Source of the DNA: Flaccisagitta enflata
Taxonomy: Eukaryota > Chaetognatha > Sagittoidea > Aphragmophora
Direction of reading: 5' to 3'
Assembly: GCA_965153355.1 (NCBI GenBank)
Contig: OZ231128.1
Location: 25,048,001 to 25,112,000 of the forward strand
DNA: 64,000 bases
In this document: positions 1-15,447 of the stretch, piece after piece
Layout: every line of letters begins with the position of its first letter
Position numbering within the stretch: position 1 is the stretch's first letter
Program-made: the position numbers and the translations under genes
Notes under the pieces: generated by a model
Seen by the model: the letters and a program-made list of their open reading frames with translations, nothing else
The model's database searches: none
Told to the model about the DNA's origin: nothing

Positions 1-170
1 ATGCTTAACAACTCTTGCATTCGGCTCACCCAACGCAGTGGATGTGGTCGCTGGCACCGGATTTCCCTATGGGCCGCATCCGTAGACGTCACCGATTTTG
101 TCCAGGACAGCTGCCAATTAAGCCCAGCCAAGTCCAGGGTCTCCTGTTTTTGGTTTTCGAACTACCCCTT

Positions 171-503
171 CGTTTTTTAACGAGTAAAGGGAAGACGTTG
201 TCCGGGGAGGCAAGTAGACCATACCGAGGGGCAACTCCACGCGAAATTTCGTCAAAATTGGTTGAGTGGTTCTGGAGATATTGGCGCTTGAAGTTGAATT
301 AAGTTCGCCAGGGAAAAGCTTGAATTAGCGATTTCAAAACGGCTCCACGTTTTTTAACGAGTAAGAGGAAGATGTTGTCCGACGGGGCTGAAATTTTTAC
401 AGCTAGTAGACCGTGTCTGGGGGCAGCCCCACGCAAAATTTCGTCAAAATCGGTCAAGCGGTTCCGGAGATATCGTCACTTGAAGTTGACACAAGTTCGC
501 GGA
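171..503 (+). repeat. tandem duplicated ~177-bp segment
   Basis: Two diverged copies begin at about 171 and 348, each with CGTTTTTTAACGAGTAA and each ending in an AATTTCGTCAAAATYGGT-like motif followed by a GGAGATAT box and GAAGTTGA. The conserved motif resembles the 3' parts of many dispersed animal repeats, but I cannot name the family. No coding capacity is visible. Confidence 0.6.
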
Positions 504-659
504 CTTCTCCTGTTTGTTTGCTGACTTAGGGGACGTCGTTGACGAAGTTGTTGATGCTGTCGACGTCGTTGGGGGTAGAGATGTTGCTGAAGACGTTGTT
601 GTCGTGTTGATGAGGTGTCCTCCTCAAAAAGATGGATTCTAATCTTTCACTCGGGAGAA

Positions 660-1240
660 GAAAAAAAAAACCTAACAGAAAAAAAGTGTTTCTGTGTACC
701 ATGTAAGAAACGTCTAAACACTAGTTCTATGGTGGCCTAAGGGATCTCCATGGAGAATGGTTGTTTACAAATAGTGTGACTCGGTTCATTGCTAACACAA
801 AGCTATTCATTACTCCATGAGAATCATTACGTAAACTGCAACAGTTGGAACCGCTAAACTTAGGCGGGTATTTATTCCTAAACGGCTTTTACCAGCAGGC
901 TGAAACTTATGCTGTAAACACGAGGTGTAGTAATCTTGCTTTTTACAGCCTCATTTTTATCTCGATGCTTTTACAGTGAAACTCGGTTATTCCGTACTTC
1001 TGAATGATTCTGTGCTGTACATGAATTGTAATTGACCCATACATGACATCTTTCACAAAACATTTTTTTTAAACATAAACCGTGGCATATAAAGGATATC
1101 TTTTTTTTCTATAAACACAAAAAACATATTTGATCATGGATTGACGTTTGTCACAACTTGAACATGCCCCCCACATCATTTTTAATATTTATTGATATAT
1201 GATGCTATGACGCTATATGATGATATTCACTCCTTAAGAC
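660..1240. other. AT-rich stretch, nothing recognised
   Basis: No open frame of interest, no inverted or tandem repeat and no family motif could be recognised. Confidence 0.5.
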
Positions 1241-1254
1241 AATTCTAGGACACA

Positions 1255-1945
1255 CCTAGCATCATTCATAACCCTTAAGACAACCTTAGGACAACTCTTG
1301 CACAACTTTAGAACAACTTTAGGACAAATCTAGAACAACTTTAGGACAGATATAGGTAAACTATAGGACAACTCTAGGACAACTATTGGACAACTGAAGG
1401 ACAACTTTAGGACAGCTGTATGACTCTGGGACAACTCTAGGAGAGTTCTAAGACAACTTTAAAACAACTTTAGGACAACTCTGGGACAATTTCAAAACAA
1501 CCCGGACAATTCTTGAACAATTCTATGATGACTTGAAAAATTCTAGGACAACATTCTGAAAAATCAAGGGCAAATAAAGGACATTTCAAGGACATCTCTT
1601 TAACAATTTAAAACAACTCTAAAACAACTCCCTGACCACTCTGATTCTTTTAGGACCACACTAAAACAACTTTAGGACAAATAGGACAAGTAGGACAACG
1701 TTGGACAATTCTAGGACAACTCTACAACGAGTCAAAGACACTTCTAGGACAATTCTAGGACAACTAAAGTACAACTTCAGTACAAAAAAGACAACTGTAG
1801 GATGGCTATTAAAAACCCTAGGACAATTGAGACAACTTCAAGACCACTCAAGGACAACACAAGGACAACTCAAGGACAAATCAAAGACGACTCATGGACA
1901 ACCTAAAGACAACTCGTGGACAACTCATGGGCTACTCAAAAACAT
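1255..1945 (+). repeat. degenerate ~11-bp minisatellite (ACAACTCTAGG-like)
   Basis: About 60 irregular units of the type TAGGACAACTT / CTAGGACAACT, with frequent unit-length variation of 9-12 bp. The open frame at 1701-1970 is a by-product of the repeat. Confidence 0.75.
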
Positions 1946-2518
1946 AGTAAACACAATGAAAAGAAGATAATAACAAATCTCCCAAAAGCTAATTTGTATG
2001 ATTCAGTAATCAGTTATCAGGCTCGTTCTCAGCTCAAACTAAAAAGCGCAATCGCGCGCATTACACACAGCTCCGTGGGTTGAAAATGGAGGATCCCAAC
2101 CCACCGAATCCAAGCAAATCAGTGGACTCTAGCGGACTCGTTAACTTATGTGAAATCCTATATTTATAATGTAATTTTGATGTATTTTTAGTATTACTAT
2201 CAAGCCTCTAATGATTTCGAATTGATTTTTTTTGTAGAAATGGACCATTTGGGGTTAGTAGAAGTGAAAAATCATATAATTACATCAGGTTGAAAGAAAT
2301 CGCATTTCTTATTTATTTCCCATCATGGCGGATTGTGCATTATGGCACGGGCTCCCTAATCATACAAGTTTCGATGTTATCCGCAGCAACCATATCGGCA
2401 ATGACAACCAAAACAACAGCATTGGCGTAACAGCAAAAACGACAATTACAACGGCAATGACAATTACTAATTGTTTTGGGACTATCACACAAGATCTCTA
2501 ACAAACTAAAACCCATCA

Positions 2519-2668
2519 ACTGATACACGGCAATCCAGTCGCGGACGGTTGGGCAGGAGCCGTAATGCAAAAACCGCTCGGAATTCAAAAATGTGATGGA
2601 CGGACGGACGGACCGACCTACCGACCGACCGACACGGCAAGGTGTAGAGTCGCGTGTCCGCGACTAAA
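2519..2668 (-). mobile_element. family-1 hairpin-ended repeat (HINE-like), copy a
   Basis: Reverse-oriented copy. It runs from GATACACGG through GTCGCGGACGGTTGGGCAGG and a GGACGGACGG/CCGACCGACC tetranucleotide tract to the terminal hairpin GAGTCGCGTGTCCGCGACT and TAAAA. The family is defined by this terminal hairpin, the adjacent tetranucleotide tract and a matching arm at the other end; about 20 copies lie in the window. Confidence 0.7.
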
Positions 2669-2877
2669 AGCATACACAATCAATTACGGTTAATGTTCTT
2701 GTACTGATAGCATGCTATGCCTATAGCATCCATTCATTGGGGACTCTCACAGGTCTGTTTTGGTTGCTATACTTCATATCATATTATTATATTAAGTAAA
2801 GTAGATGTTGTTTAGACTTAAAAATATTGGAGCTTTCATAACAGGAAGATAAATAAACTCCAGAGACTGATGTTTGG

Positions 2878-3545
2878 AAATCAAATCTGCCCTCTCAGGC
2901 CTTGAATCTGCCTTCCCAGGCCTTGGATCTGTGCTCTCAGGCCAGAAATCTGCCCTCTCAGGCCCTCTCAGGCCTTAAATTTGCCCTCTCAGATTCAAGG
3001 CCTAAGAGAGAAGATTTCAGGTCTGAGAAGGTAGATTTCAGCCCTGAGAGAGCCTGAGGGGGACAGACAGATGAACAAACAGACGGACAGACAAACGAAA
3101 GTCCCCTTGTGTTATACAGGACTGGGGGTGGGGGGTTCCTTTGGGGCCTCTGCCCTGCTTCCCCTCACTTCAATTCTCAATCATGCAAAGCAGGGCAACA
3201 GGTATCGCTCCCTGCTTGAGCATTTAAAGCATATATTTTGATCTGGCTCAGGGTGTGAAAGGCATGATTTTAGATCTGGGAGCCCTGAGGGGCCTGAGTT
3301 GAGTCTAAGAGACTGGAATTGGGGTCTGGGAGACCTGATTTGCGATCTGATAGGCCTCATTTGGGGTCTGAGGGGCTTAAATGAGGGTCGATGAGGCTTA
3401 AATTTGGGGTCTCCAAGTCCTGTTTGAGGACTGAGAGGCCTGATTCAGGATGTGAGGGGCCTCAATCAGGGTCTGAGATGTCTGGTAGTTTTGTGGTCTG
3501 AGAGGCTTGAGTCAGGTCTGAGAGGCCTGAATGAGGGTATAAGTC
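2878..3545 (+). repeat. family-2 repeat with GAGAGGCCTGA minisatellite
   Basis: About 20-bp units of the type TCTCAGGCCTTGAATCTGCC, a GGACAGACAGATGAAC-type tetranucleotide tract, then the family-2 cap (AGTCCCC...ACAGGACT...CTGCCCTGC). From 3240 the minisatellite continues in the opposite sense (GGTCTGAGAGGCCTGAT). Same family as 8203-8840 and 40980-42500. Confidence 0.6.
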
Positions 3546-3565
3546 AGACCTTGATGATTCTTATT

Positions 3566-4020
3566 GGGAAAAAAGTCGAAGTCAGTCTGATGAAATCATT
3601 AGGGTAAGTAGATTTGATAATTGTCTTTCATTTGGCGCCAAGCAGAATTCTGTACGACAAATCTTTTCCGAGTTATGATTTTTTGAAGATTTTTTTATGA
3701 AAAATTCAAATTGAATTTTTTTTTATTTTTCAATGATTTAATGGAGGATCAATAAAGGGATGTATATATGCAATTACAAAAACACTTATGAGCATAGCCA
3801 CTCATCGTGAAGGTGTTTCTGAGTATTCTAGCTCATTTAGCTCATTTAGCTCAGTCTTTCTTTTCTGATAAGAATGCAACAATTCAAAAAATGATGTCTT
3901 ATCATGTAAATTCAAGAAAGCATGTTAGCGAGCATATCATCTGTAAGAGTGATTTTCAGTATTCTAGCTCATCTAGCTCATTTAGCTCAGTCCTATTTTT
4001 TTCTCTGATTACTTCTAACA
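3566..4020 (+). repeat. family-3 repeat (GGGAAAAAAGTCGAAG head), truncated
   Basis: Begins with GGGAAAAAAGTCGAAGTCAG and continues with TTTCATTTGGCGCCAAGCAG and then repeated TTTAGCTCA units. The second arm of the head hairpin is missing here, unlike the copies at 9527, 44335 and 44763. Confidence 0.6.
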
Positions 4021-4029
4021 AATGAAAAC

Positions 4030-4140
4030 AATTGCAAAGATTTTTTTTTAGTTGCGTGCTACGCGATTATGCACCCTGCTTTGTTTATCCATCCGTTGCT
4101 CAGTGGGTCTGTCTGTTTAGAGGTATTCATGAGCATGCAA
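4030..4140 (+). mobile_element. family-1 hairpin-ended repeat, truncated head
   Basis: TTTTTTTAGTTGCGTGCTACGC head and a decayed tetranucleotide tract, abutting a reverse-oriented copy. Confidence 0.5.
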
Positions 4141-4148
4141 ATACAAAT

Positions 4149-5973
4149 AAGGCCGGATACACGGCCAATACCAGTTGCGGACGGGTGGGCAGGGGCAGAA
4201 ATGCGGGTTTTCCCACTTTTCAACTCAATGACCCCGGACGGACGGACGGACCAACGGACCAATGGACAAACGGACGGACGGACGGACAAAGCCTCTTATA
4301 GAGTTGCGTGTCCGCAACCACACATCTCTGGATACCCCCCCAAAGAAAGTCAAAATACCCATTTTTTCTGACTGTGTCAAAAAACAAAAAAATTCATCTG
4401 AAATTTTTTCATTTATATCACTTTTTAGGCAAAAAAAGGGTATTTTTAGCACTTTTTGAGCATGAAATAGTATATACAACTTTGAAAATCTCAAAAAACA
4501 CCGTAAATGTGTGGCATTAGCTAAAACATATATGTTTTAACCATTATCAAAAGGTTTTTTTGGAATATCCCAAAGATGAGAGCATAAAAAAGTCAAAAAA
4601 TGGCAAAATATCGTTTTTTTAGTATTTTTACGTCCTAATTTGTTAAGACAGCATAAAAGCTCCTGAAAAATCCTAGAAATGTGTGGCAATAGCTAAAATT
4701 TACATGTTTTAACCCTTATCAAAAAGTTTTTTTGGGAAATCTAAAAAATAAGAGTATAAAAAAAGCAAAAAACAGCAAAACATAGCTTTTTTCAGTATTT
4801 TTAAGTTCTAATTTGTTTATACCGTATAAAAACTGCTGAAAAATCCTAGAAATGTATAGCAACAGCTAAAATATACATGTTCTTACCTTTAAAAAAAATT
4901 TTTGGGATATCATAAAGATATGAGTATAAAAAAAGCTAAAAAACAGCAAAATATCGTTTTTTTCAGTGTTTTTACGTCTCAATTTGTTTATACAGCATAA
5001 CAACCCCTGAAAAAGCCTGGAAATGTGTAGTAATAGTCTAAGTATAACTATTTTCACCCTGAACAACTAGTCATTCACAATACTTTTGTGTTTTGAGCCT
5101 TAAAGTAGCTTAAAACACTAATATTTTGCTAATTTTAAGCTATCTTAAGGCTTAAAACACAAAACTATTATGATTGACTAGTTGTTTAGGGTGAAAAAAG
5201 TTATACTCCAACTACTATGATACATTTCCAAGACTTTTCAGGAGTTGCTATGCTGCATGGACAAATTAAGACTTAAAAATCTGAAAAAAATGATATTTTG
5301 CCGTTTTTTGGTTTTTTTTATGCTCTTGTCTTTAAGATATCCTAAAAAAACTTTTTGAAAAAGGTAAAAACATGTATATTATAGCTGTTGCTATACATTT
5401 CTAGGATTTTTCAGCAGTTTTTATACGATATAAACAAATTAAGACTTAAAAATACTGAAAAAAGCTATGTTTTGCTGTTTTTTGTTTTTTTTATACTCTT
5501 ATTTTTGAGATTTCCCAAAAAAACTTTTTGATAAGGGTTAAAACATGTATATGTTAGCTATTGCCACACATTTCTAGGATTTTTCAGGAGCTTTTATGCT
5601 GTATTAACAAATTAGGACGTAAAAATACTAAAAAAAACAATGTTTTGCTATTTTTTGACTTTTTTATGCTCTCATCTTTAGGATATTCCATAAAAACTTT
5701 TTGATAATGGTGAAAACATATATATTCTAGCTTATGCCACACATTTACGGTGTTTTTTGAGATTTTCAAAGCTGTATATACAATTTCATGCTCAAAAAGT
5801 ACTAAAAATACCTTTTTTTGGCCTAAAAAGTGATATAAATGAAAAAATTTCAGATGAATTTTTTTGTTTTTTGTTTTTTTTAGTAGCCCACATGTTCCTG
5901 AAGACAAATTACACAGTCAGAAAAAATGGGTATTTTGATTTTCTTTGGGGGGGTATCCAGAGATGTGCAACTA
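4149..5973 (-). mobile_element. family-1 hairpin-ended repeat, copy b, split by a foldback element
   Basis: GGCCGGATACACGGCC, then CCAGTTGCGGACGGGTGGGC, a GGACGGACGGAC tract and the terminal hairpin GTTGCGTGTCCGCAAC. The last bases are duplicated and separated by the foldback element: CAACCA before it and CAACTA after it, the latter restoring the usual CAACTAAA end. Confidence 0.7.
4321..5967. mobile_element. 1.65-kb foldback element with ~790-bp inverted arms
   Basis: Both ends read CACATCTCTGGATACCCCCC inward and the arms stay alignable to the centre near 5110-5130. Each arm consists of about four diverged ~185-bp tandem units (each with AAAATCCTAGAAATGTGTGGC, an AACCCTTATCAAAAAGTTTT box and a TTTACGTCCTAATTTGTT box). 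Flanks CAACCA / CAACTA suggest a 6-bp target duplication with one change. No transposase frame is present, so it is non-autonomous. The superfamily is not assigned. Confidence 0.8.
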
Positions 5974-7303
5974 AACAGAATGTAAAAATCATAACTGCTC
6001 ATATTGCACACTGAATTTCGATACTTCAGCGCATCTACCTCATTTAGCTCAGTCCTATTTTAGTTAATTTAGCTCATTTAGATTATTTACCGTTTGAAGC
6101 TTTTTTATTCTTAATGCATGCAATAAAAAAATACATAAAAGTATATTGATGCATATTTGATTCATTTAAGCATATCTAATTGATTGAAGCATATTTGATT
6201 CATTAAAATACATATCCAGTATTGAAGTTTTTCCTGTGGTGACAACTGCCTTTGGTGGAGAAAATTTTCCACTTTTTGTTGAAATGGTGTTGACTTAATT
6301 TTATTTCATATTGTAATGGGATCCCAATGATCGAGAGTGTGAATGCCGGCAAAATTAAAACAAAATTCGGTTCTCTTTTACGTAAAAGGATCTCGATGTT
6401 TTAATGCCCGCATGATTACACTTTTTCCCTCTTTGTTGGGAGTCACATACTCTTATTATTTCTGGAAAGTCAGTCTTCGACTTTTTGACATATTCAAGAG
6501 AAACATGGTTTTCATTTTCTTATGCGAAAGTTGGGAATCTCCACCAATTGAATGTGGCCTCCAATGAAATTGATAGAGTAAGTAAATTTAATAATTCTCT
6601 TTCATTTGGCGCCAAGCAGAATGCTCTACGGCAAATATTTTTTGCGTTAAGAATTTTTAAAGATTTGTTCACGAAAAATTCAATTTGAATTTTTTTCTAT
6701 TTTTAATGATTTTAAGTAGGATCAATAAATGAGTGTACTTAAGTTTGATTGAGCGTGCAAATACAAGAAAACGTGTTTATGAGCATAACTGCTCATCTGT
6801 GAGGGTGTTTTTGAGCATTTCAGCTCATTTAGCTCATCTAGCTCAGTTTTATTTTTTCAAATGCTATAAGTGAATATATAATAAATATTTTGATACATGT
6901 TTAAGCAAGCAGATACAAAAAATCATGTCAGTGAGCATAACTGCTCATCTGTGAGGCTGTTTTTAACTTTTTTAGCTTACTTAGCTCATTTAGCTCATTT
7001 TTTTTTCTGATCTTTAATGGGATGAATAAACAAATGTTTTTATGTGAGCATGCAAATACAAGAAAGCATGTCTTTGAGCATAGCTGGTTGCCTGGTTAAG
7101 TGATTTTGAGCATTTTAGCTCATCTTGCTCATTTGGCTCAGTCTTATTTTTCTCTAATTTTCAATTCAATCAATACATACAACTGCTCTTGATTCGATCT
7201 AACAAATAAAAAAGTTTGAAGTGACGGTTGCAAAATGGTTGGTGAAAAAAAAAACAATGCTTTCGGCTTTTTTCCTCATGGCGACAGCCGCCATTACTGG
7301 TAT
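5974..7303 (+). repeat. family-3 related repeats with TTTAGCTCA tandem boxes
   Basis: Several spaced blocks contain the TTTAGCTCATTTAGCTCA motif and the module GAGCATGCAAATACAAGAAA. A head-like GTCAGTCTTCGACTTTTTGAC is at about 6471 and the family-3 end GGCGACAGCCGCCATTACTGG at about 7280. Short open frames here carry no recognisable protein. Confidence 0.5.
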
Positions 7304-7309
7304 CCCAAA

Positions 7310-7705
7310 TCAGGCCTTTCAGACCTTACTCAGATCATAAATCAGACCTCTCAGACCCTCCGGTCTGATAGATCTGATTTGGGGTCTGAGGGCCTTCAAT
7401 TAGGGTCTGAGAGGTCTGATTTGTGGTCTGGAAGCCTGAGTCAGGCCAGCTTGAGGCCTGGGGGGCTGGGCGAAAACATGCACAAACTAATCAACAAACT
7501 AACATCATTTCCTTCAGGCCGCTGCCTAAAAACTTCTGTAAGCCTCTATAAGTGAGAAAGAAATAGCCATTAAACTCAAAAGTGCTCACATCTTACAGAT
7601 TCTTAGACCCCTCAATAGACAGAGAGCTGGACGGACAGACAGACTGACAGAAGGACAGACGGACGGACAGACGGACTTGCGAAGCCTGTTGTAGAGTCGC
7701 AGGGC
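7310..7705. repeat. family-2 minisatellite and a decayed family-1 end
   Basis: CAGACCTCTCAGACC-type units to about 7460, then a GGACAGACGGACGGACAGACG tract near 7640 followed by GTAGAGTCGCAGGGC, a family-1 terminus with its hairpin lost. Unique-looking sequence follows to about 8060. Confidence 0.45.
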
Positions 7706-8072
7706 ATTTGGCTCAAAATTTGAAATTCGTCCGCCATCTAACCATACACACTCAGCAGGATTTTGTCAGCAGACAGGCAGAGGTCAAATTGAGAAACCCG
7801 CATGGCCAACTTAATGGTGAAATATTAGAAAGCAATGTCATGTCCATTGACACTCATTAGCTTTGCTGTGTGGGTTCGTTGGTCAAATATCGGCCTCTGC
7901 TTGTCTTTTTGCTATCACAGACAAGAAATTTAATATACATGTATGGTTACCTGACTATCTAATTATAAAAAGAATCCCCTTTCAAGCTCCTTGGGGAGAG
8001 GTGGTTTGGGGGTACTGTTTAGATAGGTAATTATACATATTAGGTGGTGATTAGGGCTATTGTGTGGGAGGC

Positions 8073-9459
8073 CACGGCGTCCAGGAACAAACCATAGGTT
8101 GAAAAAAATGGTCAAGACTCCTGACCTGAAAAAATGTCTTTTTGGATGCATTAGCTATAAATACATGGCTTGGAAATATAGAATTGATAGTTCAATAATA
8201 CCAAACAGGTCGCCCAAGGGCAATATGTGGTCAGCGATACCCGTTGCCCTGCTTTGAGTGATTGTGATTTGGAGTGAGGGGAAGCAGGGCAGCGGCCCCG
8301 AAGGGGACAAAGTCCTGTCGAACACAGGGGGACTTTTGTTCGTCCTGCCTGAAGAAGTGGATAAGATGCTAAAGAAAGGTCTCCAAGAGCCTAAACTGAG
8401 GCCTAAGAAGGCTGATCTAAGGCCTCAGAATGCCAATCGGTACCTTTAGAGGGCTGACCTGAGAGAGCTGGATAAAGGCTCGTAAGGTCAGAGGACTGAT
8501 ATGAAGCTTGAGAGCAATAAATTGAGGCTTAGATAGCTGATTTGAGGCCCGAGAGGCCTAATTTGAGGCCTGAGAGGCCAGGTTTGAGGCCCGAGAGATT
8601 GGATTTGAGGCCTGGGAGGCTGGATTTGAGGCCTGGGAGGCCGGATTTGAGGCCTGAGAGGCCAGATTTGAGGTCTGAGAGGCCAGATTTGAGGCCTGAG
8701 GGGCCTGATGAGGGGCCTGAAGAGGGGGGGGACAAACGGACAAACGGACGAACGGACGAACGAACGAACGGACAAACGAAAGTCCCCCTGAGTTCTACAG
8801 GACTTCGTTCCCTTCAGGGCCACTGCCCAAAAAAGGCATTATGAGAAAAATATATGAAAAGTTTGGCTACGGTGGCTGCACTAATGCAATTACCAACTTA
8901 AAAATGTTTAGAGTGATTTTTCACTAATCTAAACTAAAAATTGTCAAAAAACTACTGTTAAATGACTATTTTTCACCGTTTTTTGCTATTTTTCAGCTCT
9001 AATCCATCAAATATTTCTTAAAACAAGCTGGTATATATTCCAGCATATGTATCTCATCAATATTTGTACACTATTCATAGTTTTCAAGAATTTTAAAAAA
9101 GTATTTATGAAAAAAAGCTGAAAAAAATCAATTTCCTTGTTTAAACTAGTTTTTTTCAGCTCTTATCTGTAATATAACTCTCTAAACTTACCAAAAAGTT
9201 TCAAGCATTTCTAACAGCAACTATTGCCACACTTTTCAGATATTTTTAAACTGCTGGAAGCTACAATCTTAACTATAAACATGAAGAATATGTAAAAAAT
9301 GCTTCATTTCTGCTATTTTTAGCTTTAAAATTCTATATGTCTAAGCCATTTTTTTAATTTTTACTATAAATTGATAGCCAATGCATTATAAAAGACATTT
9401 TTTCAGGCCAGGAGTCTTGACCATTTTTTTGAACCTATGGTCTGTTCCTGGACGCCGTG
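8073..9459. mobile_element. 1.39-kb terminal-inverted-repeat element
   Basis: Ends CACGGCGTCCAGGAACA ... TGTTCCTGGACGCCGTG are flanked on both sides by AGGC (8069-8072 and 9460-9463), a plausible 4-bp target duplication. The inverted arms are alignable for about 100 bp (including CTGAAAAAATGTCTTTT). A family-2 repeat lies inside. No transposase frame is seen. Confidence 0.7.
8203..8840 (+). repeat. family-2 repeat with 20-bp GAGAGGCC minisatellite
   Basis: Starts with CAGGTCGCCCAAGGGCAATA and GCAGGGCAGCGGCCCCGAAGG, then from about 8525 a clean run of 20-bp units (TTTGAGGCCTGAGAGGCC plus two bases), a GGACGAACGAACG tract, and the cap AGTCCCCCTGAGTTCTACAG ... CTGCCC. Nested in the 8073-9459 element. 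The open frames on both strands (LRPERPD-type repeats) are artefacts of the 20-bp period. Confidence 0.65.
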
Positions 9460-9526
9460 AGGCATATGTCTAGGACGAACCGAAAAAATAATGAATGAGG
9501 GCATCGACCGATTGAGTAATATAGTT

Positions 9527-10524
<998 letters not shown>

Positions 10525-10644
10525 AAAACGTCATGTATTGTAGCAACCAACATTTCGCTCACACAAACCAATTAATTCAATTTTCAATTTTCAGAGCAGC
10601 GTTGCCTTCCCCAAATCATTGCCGAAAAAAAACGTATGAGCTAT

Positions 10645-10775
10645 AACTGAGAAAACAAAAAAAACAAAAAACAAAAAACAAAAAACAAAAAACAAAAAAC
10701 AAAAAACAAAAAACAAAAAACAAAAAACAAAAAACAAAAAACAAAAAACAAAAAAAAACAAAAAACAAAAAACGG
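10645..10775 (+). repeat. (AAAAAC)n repeat upstream of the XKR gene
   Basis: About 20 units of AAAAAC ending roughly 30 bp before the XKR start codon. I see no TATA box between it and the ATG. Confidence 0.9.
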
Positions 10776-10804
10776 GTTAACAAATCTTTTTGTTGTTGTC
10801 CACG

Positions 10805-15002
<4,198 letters not shown>

Positions 15003-15190
15003 CGATGTAGTCAAGGTTGAAGGTGTAAACCAGATAGAAGGAGTTGAGGCTGAGCAAGAGCAGTGATTGGGTGAGGAGGAGCAAGATGCCATGGTTATGA
15101 TGCTTAATGATATTGTGAAGGTTGAATGTGAAGACCAGTTCGGAGGAGTTGAGGGGGAGCAAAAATAGCACTTGGGTAAAGAGGAGCAGA
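15003..15190 (+). pseudogene. decayed XKR tail repeats beyond the stop
   Basis: DDVVKVEGVNQIEGVEAEQEQ and MMLNDIVKVECEDQFGGVEG are recognisable in other frames, separated by stops. Probably former coding repeats or 3' UTR. Confidence 0.6.
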
Positions 15191-15447
15191 GACTGCAATC
15201 TTTTATGCCGTCTTCCGATGCTCATCCTCTCAAGACGACGTGAGCGAGCCCCAAACTTGTCTCTTTCTCTGTCTTTCTGTCTATGAATTATGGTCAAGCC
15301 AAATTGATCAAAATTTTAGACTGCTTTTCAATTACATATATGCGATTTCCTAAATTGGATGTACTGTTTTTCGTTTTTTGCATTTTTCATTTGTATTTAC
15401 CCAACATTTACTGTTTTACTTTGTTATATTCTTTTTCAGACACTTTA
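15191..15447 (+). other. possible XKR 3' region
   Basis: Ends in TTATATTCTTTTTCAG, a good splice-acceptor sequence at about 15425-15440, directly before a foldback insertion. With the foldback removed (one TTTA kept) a very short exon could follow, and an AATAAA lies at 18799-18804. Weak. Confidence 0.3.
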
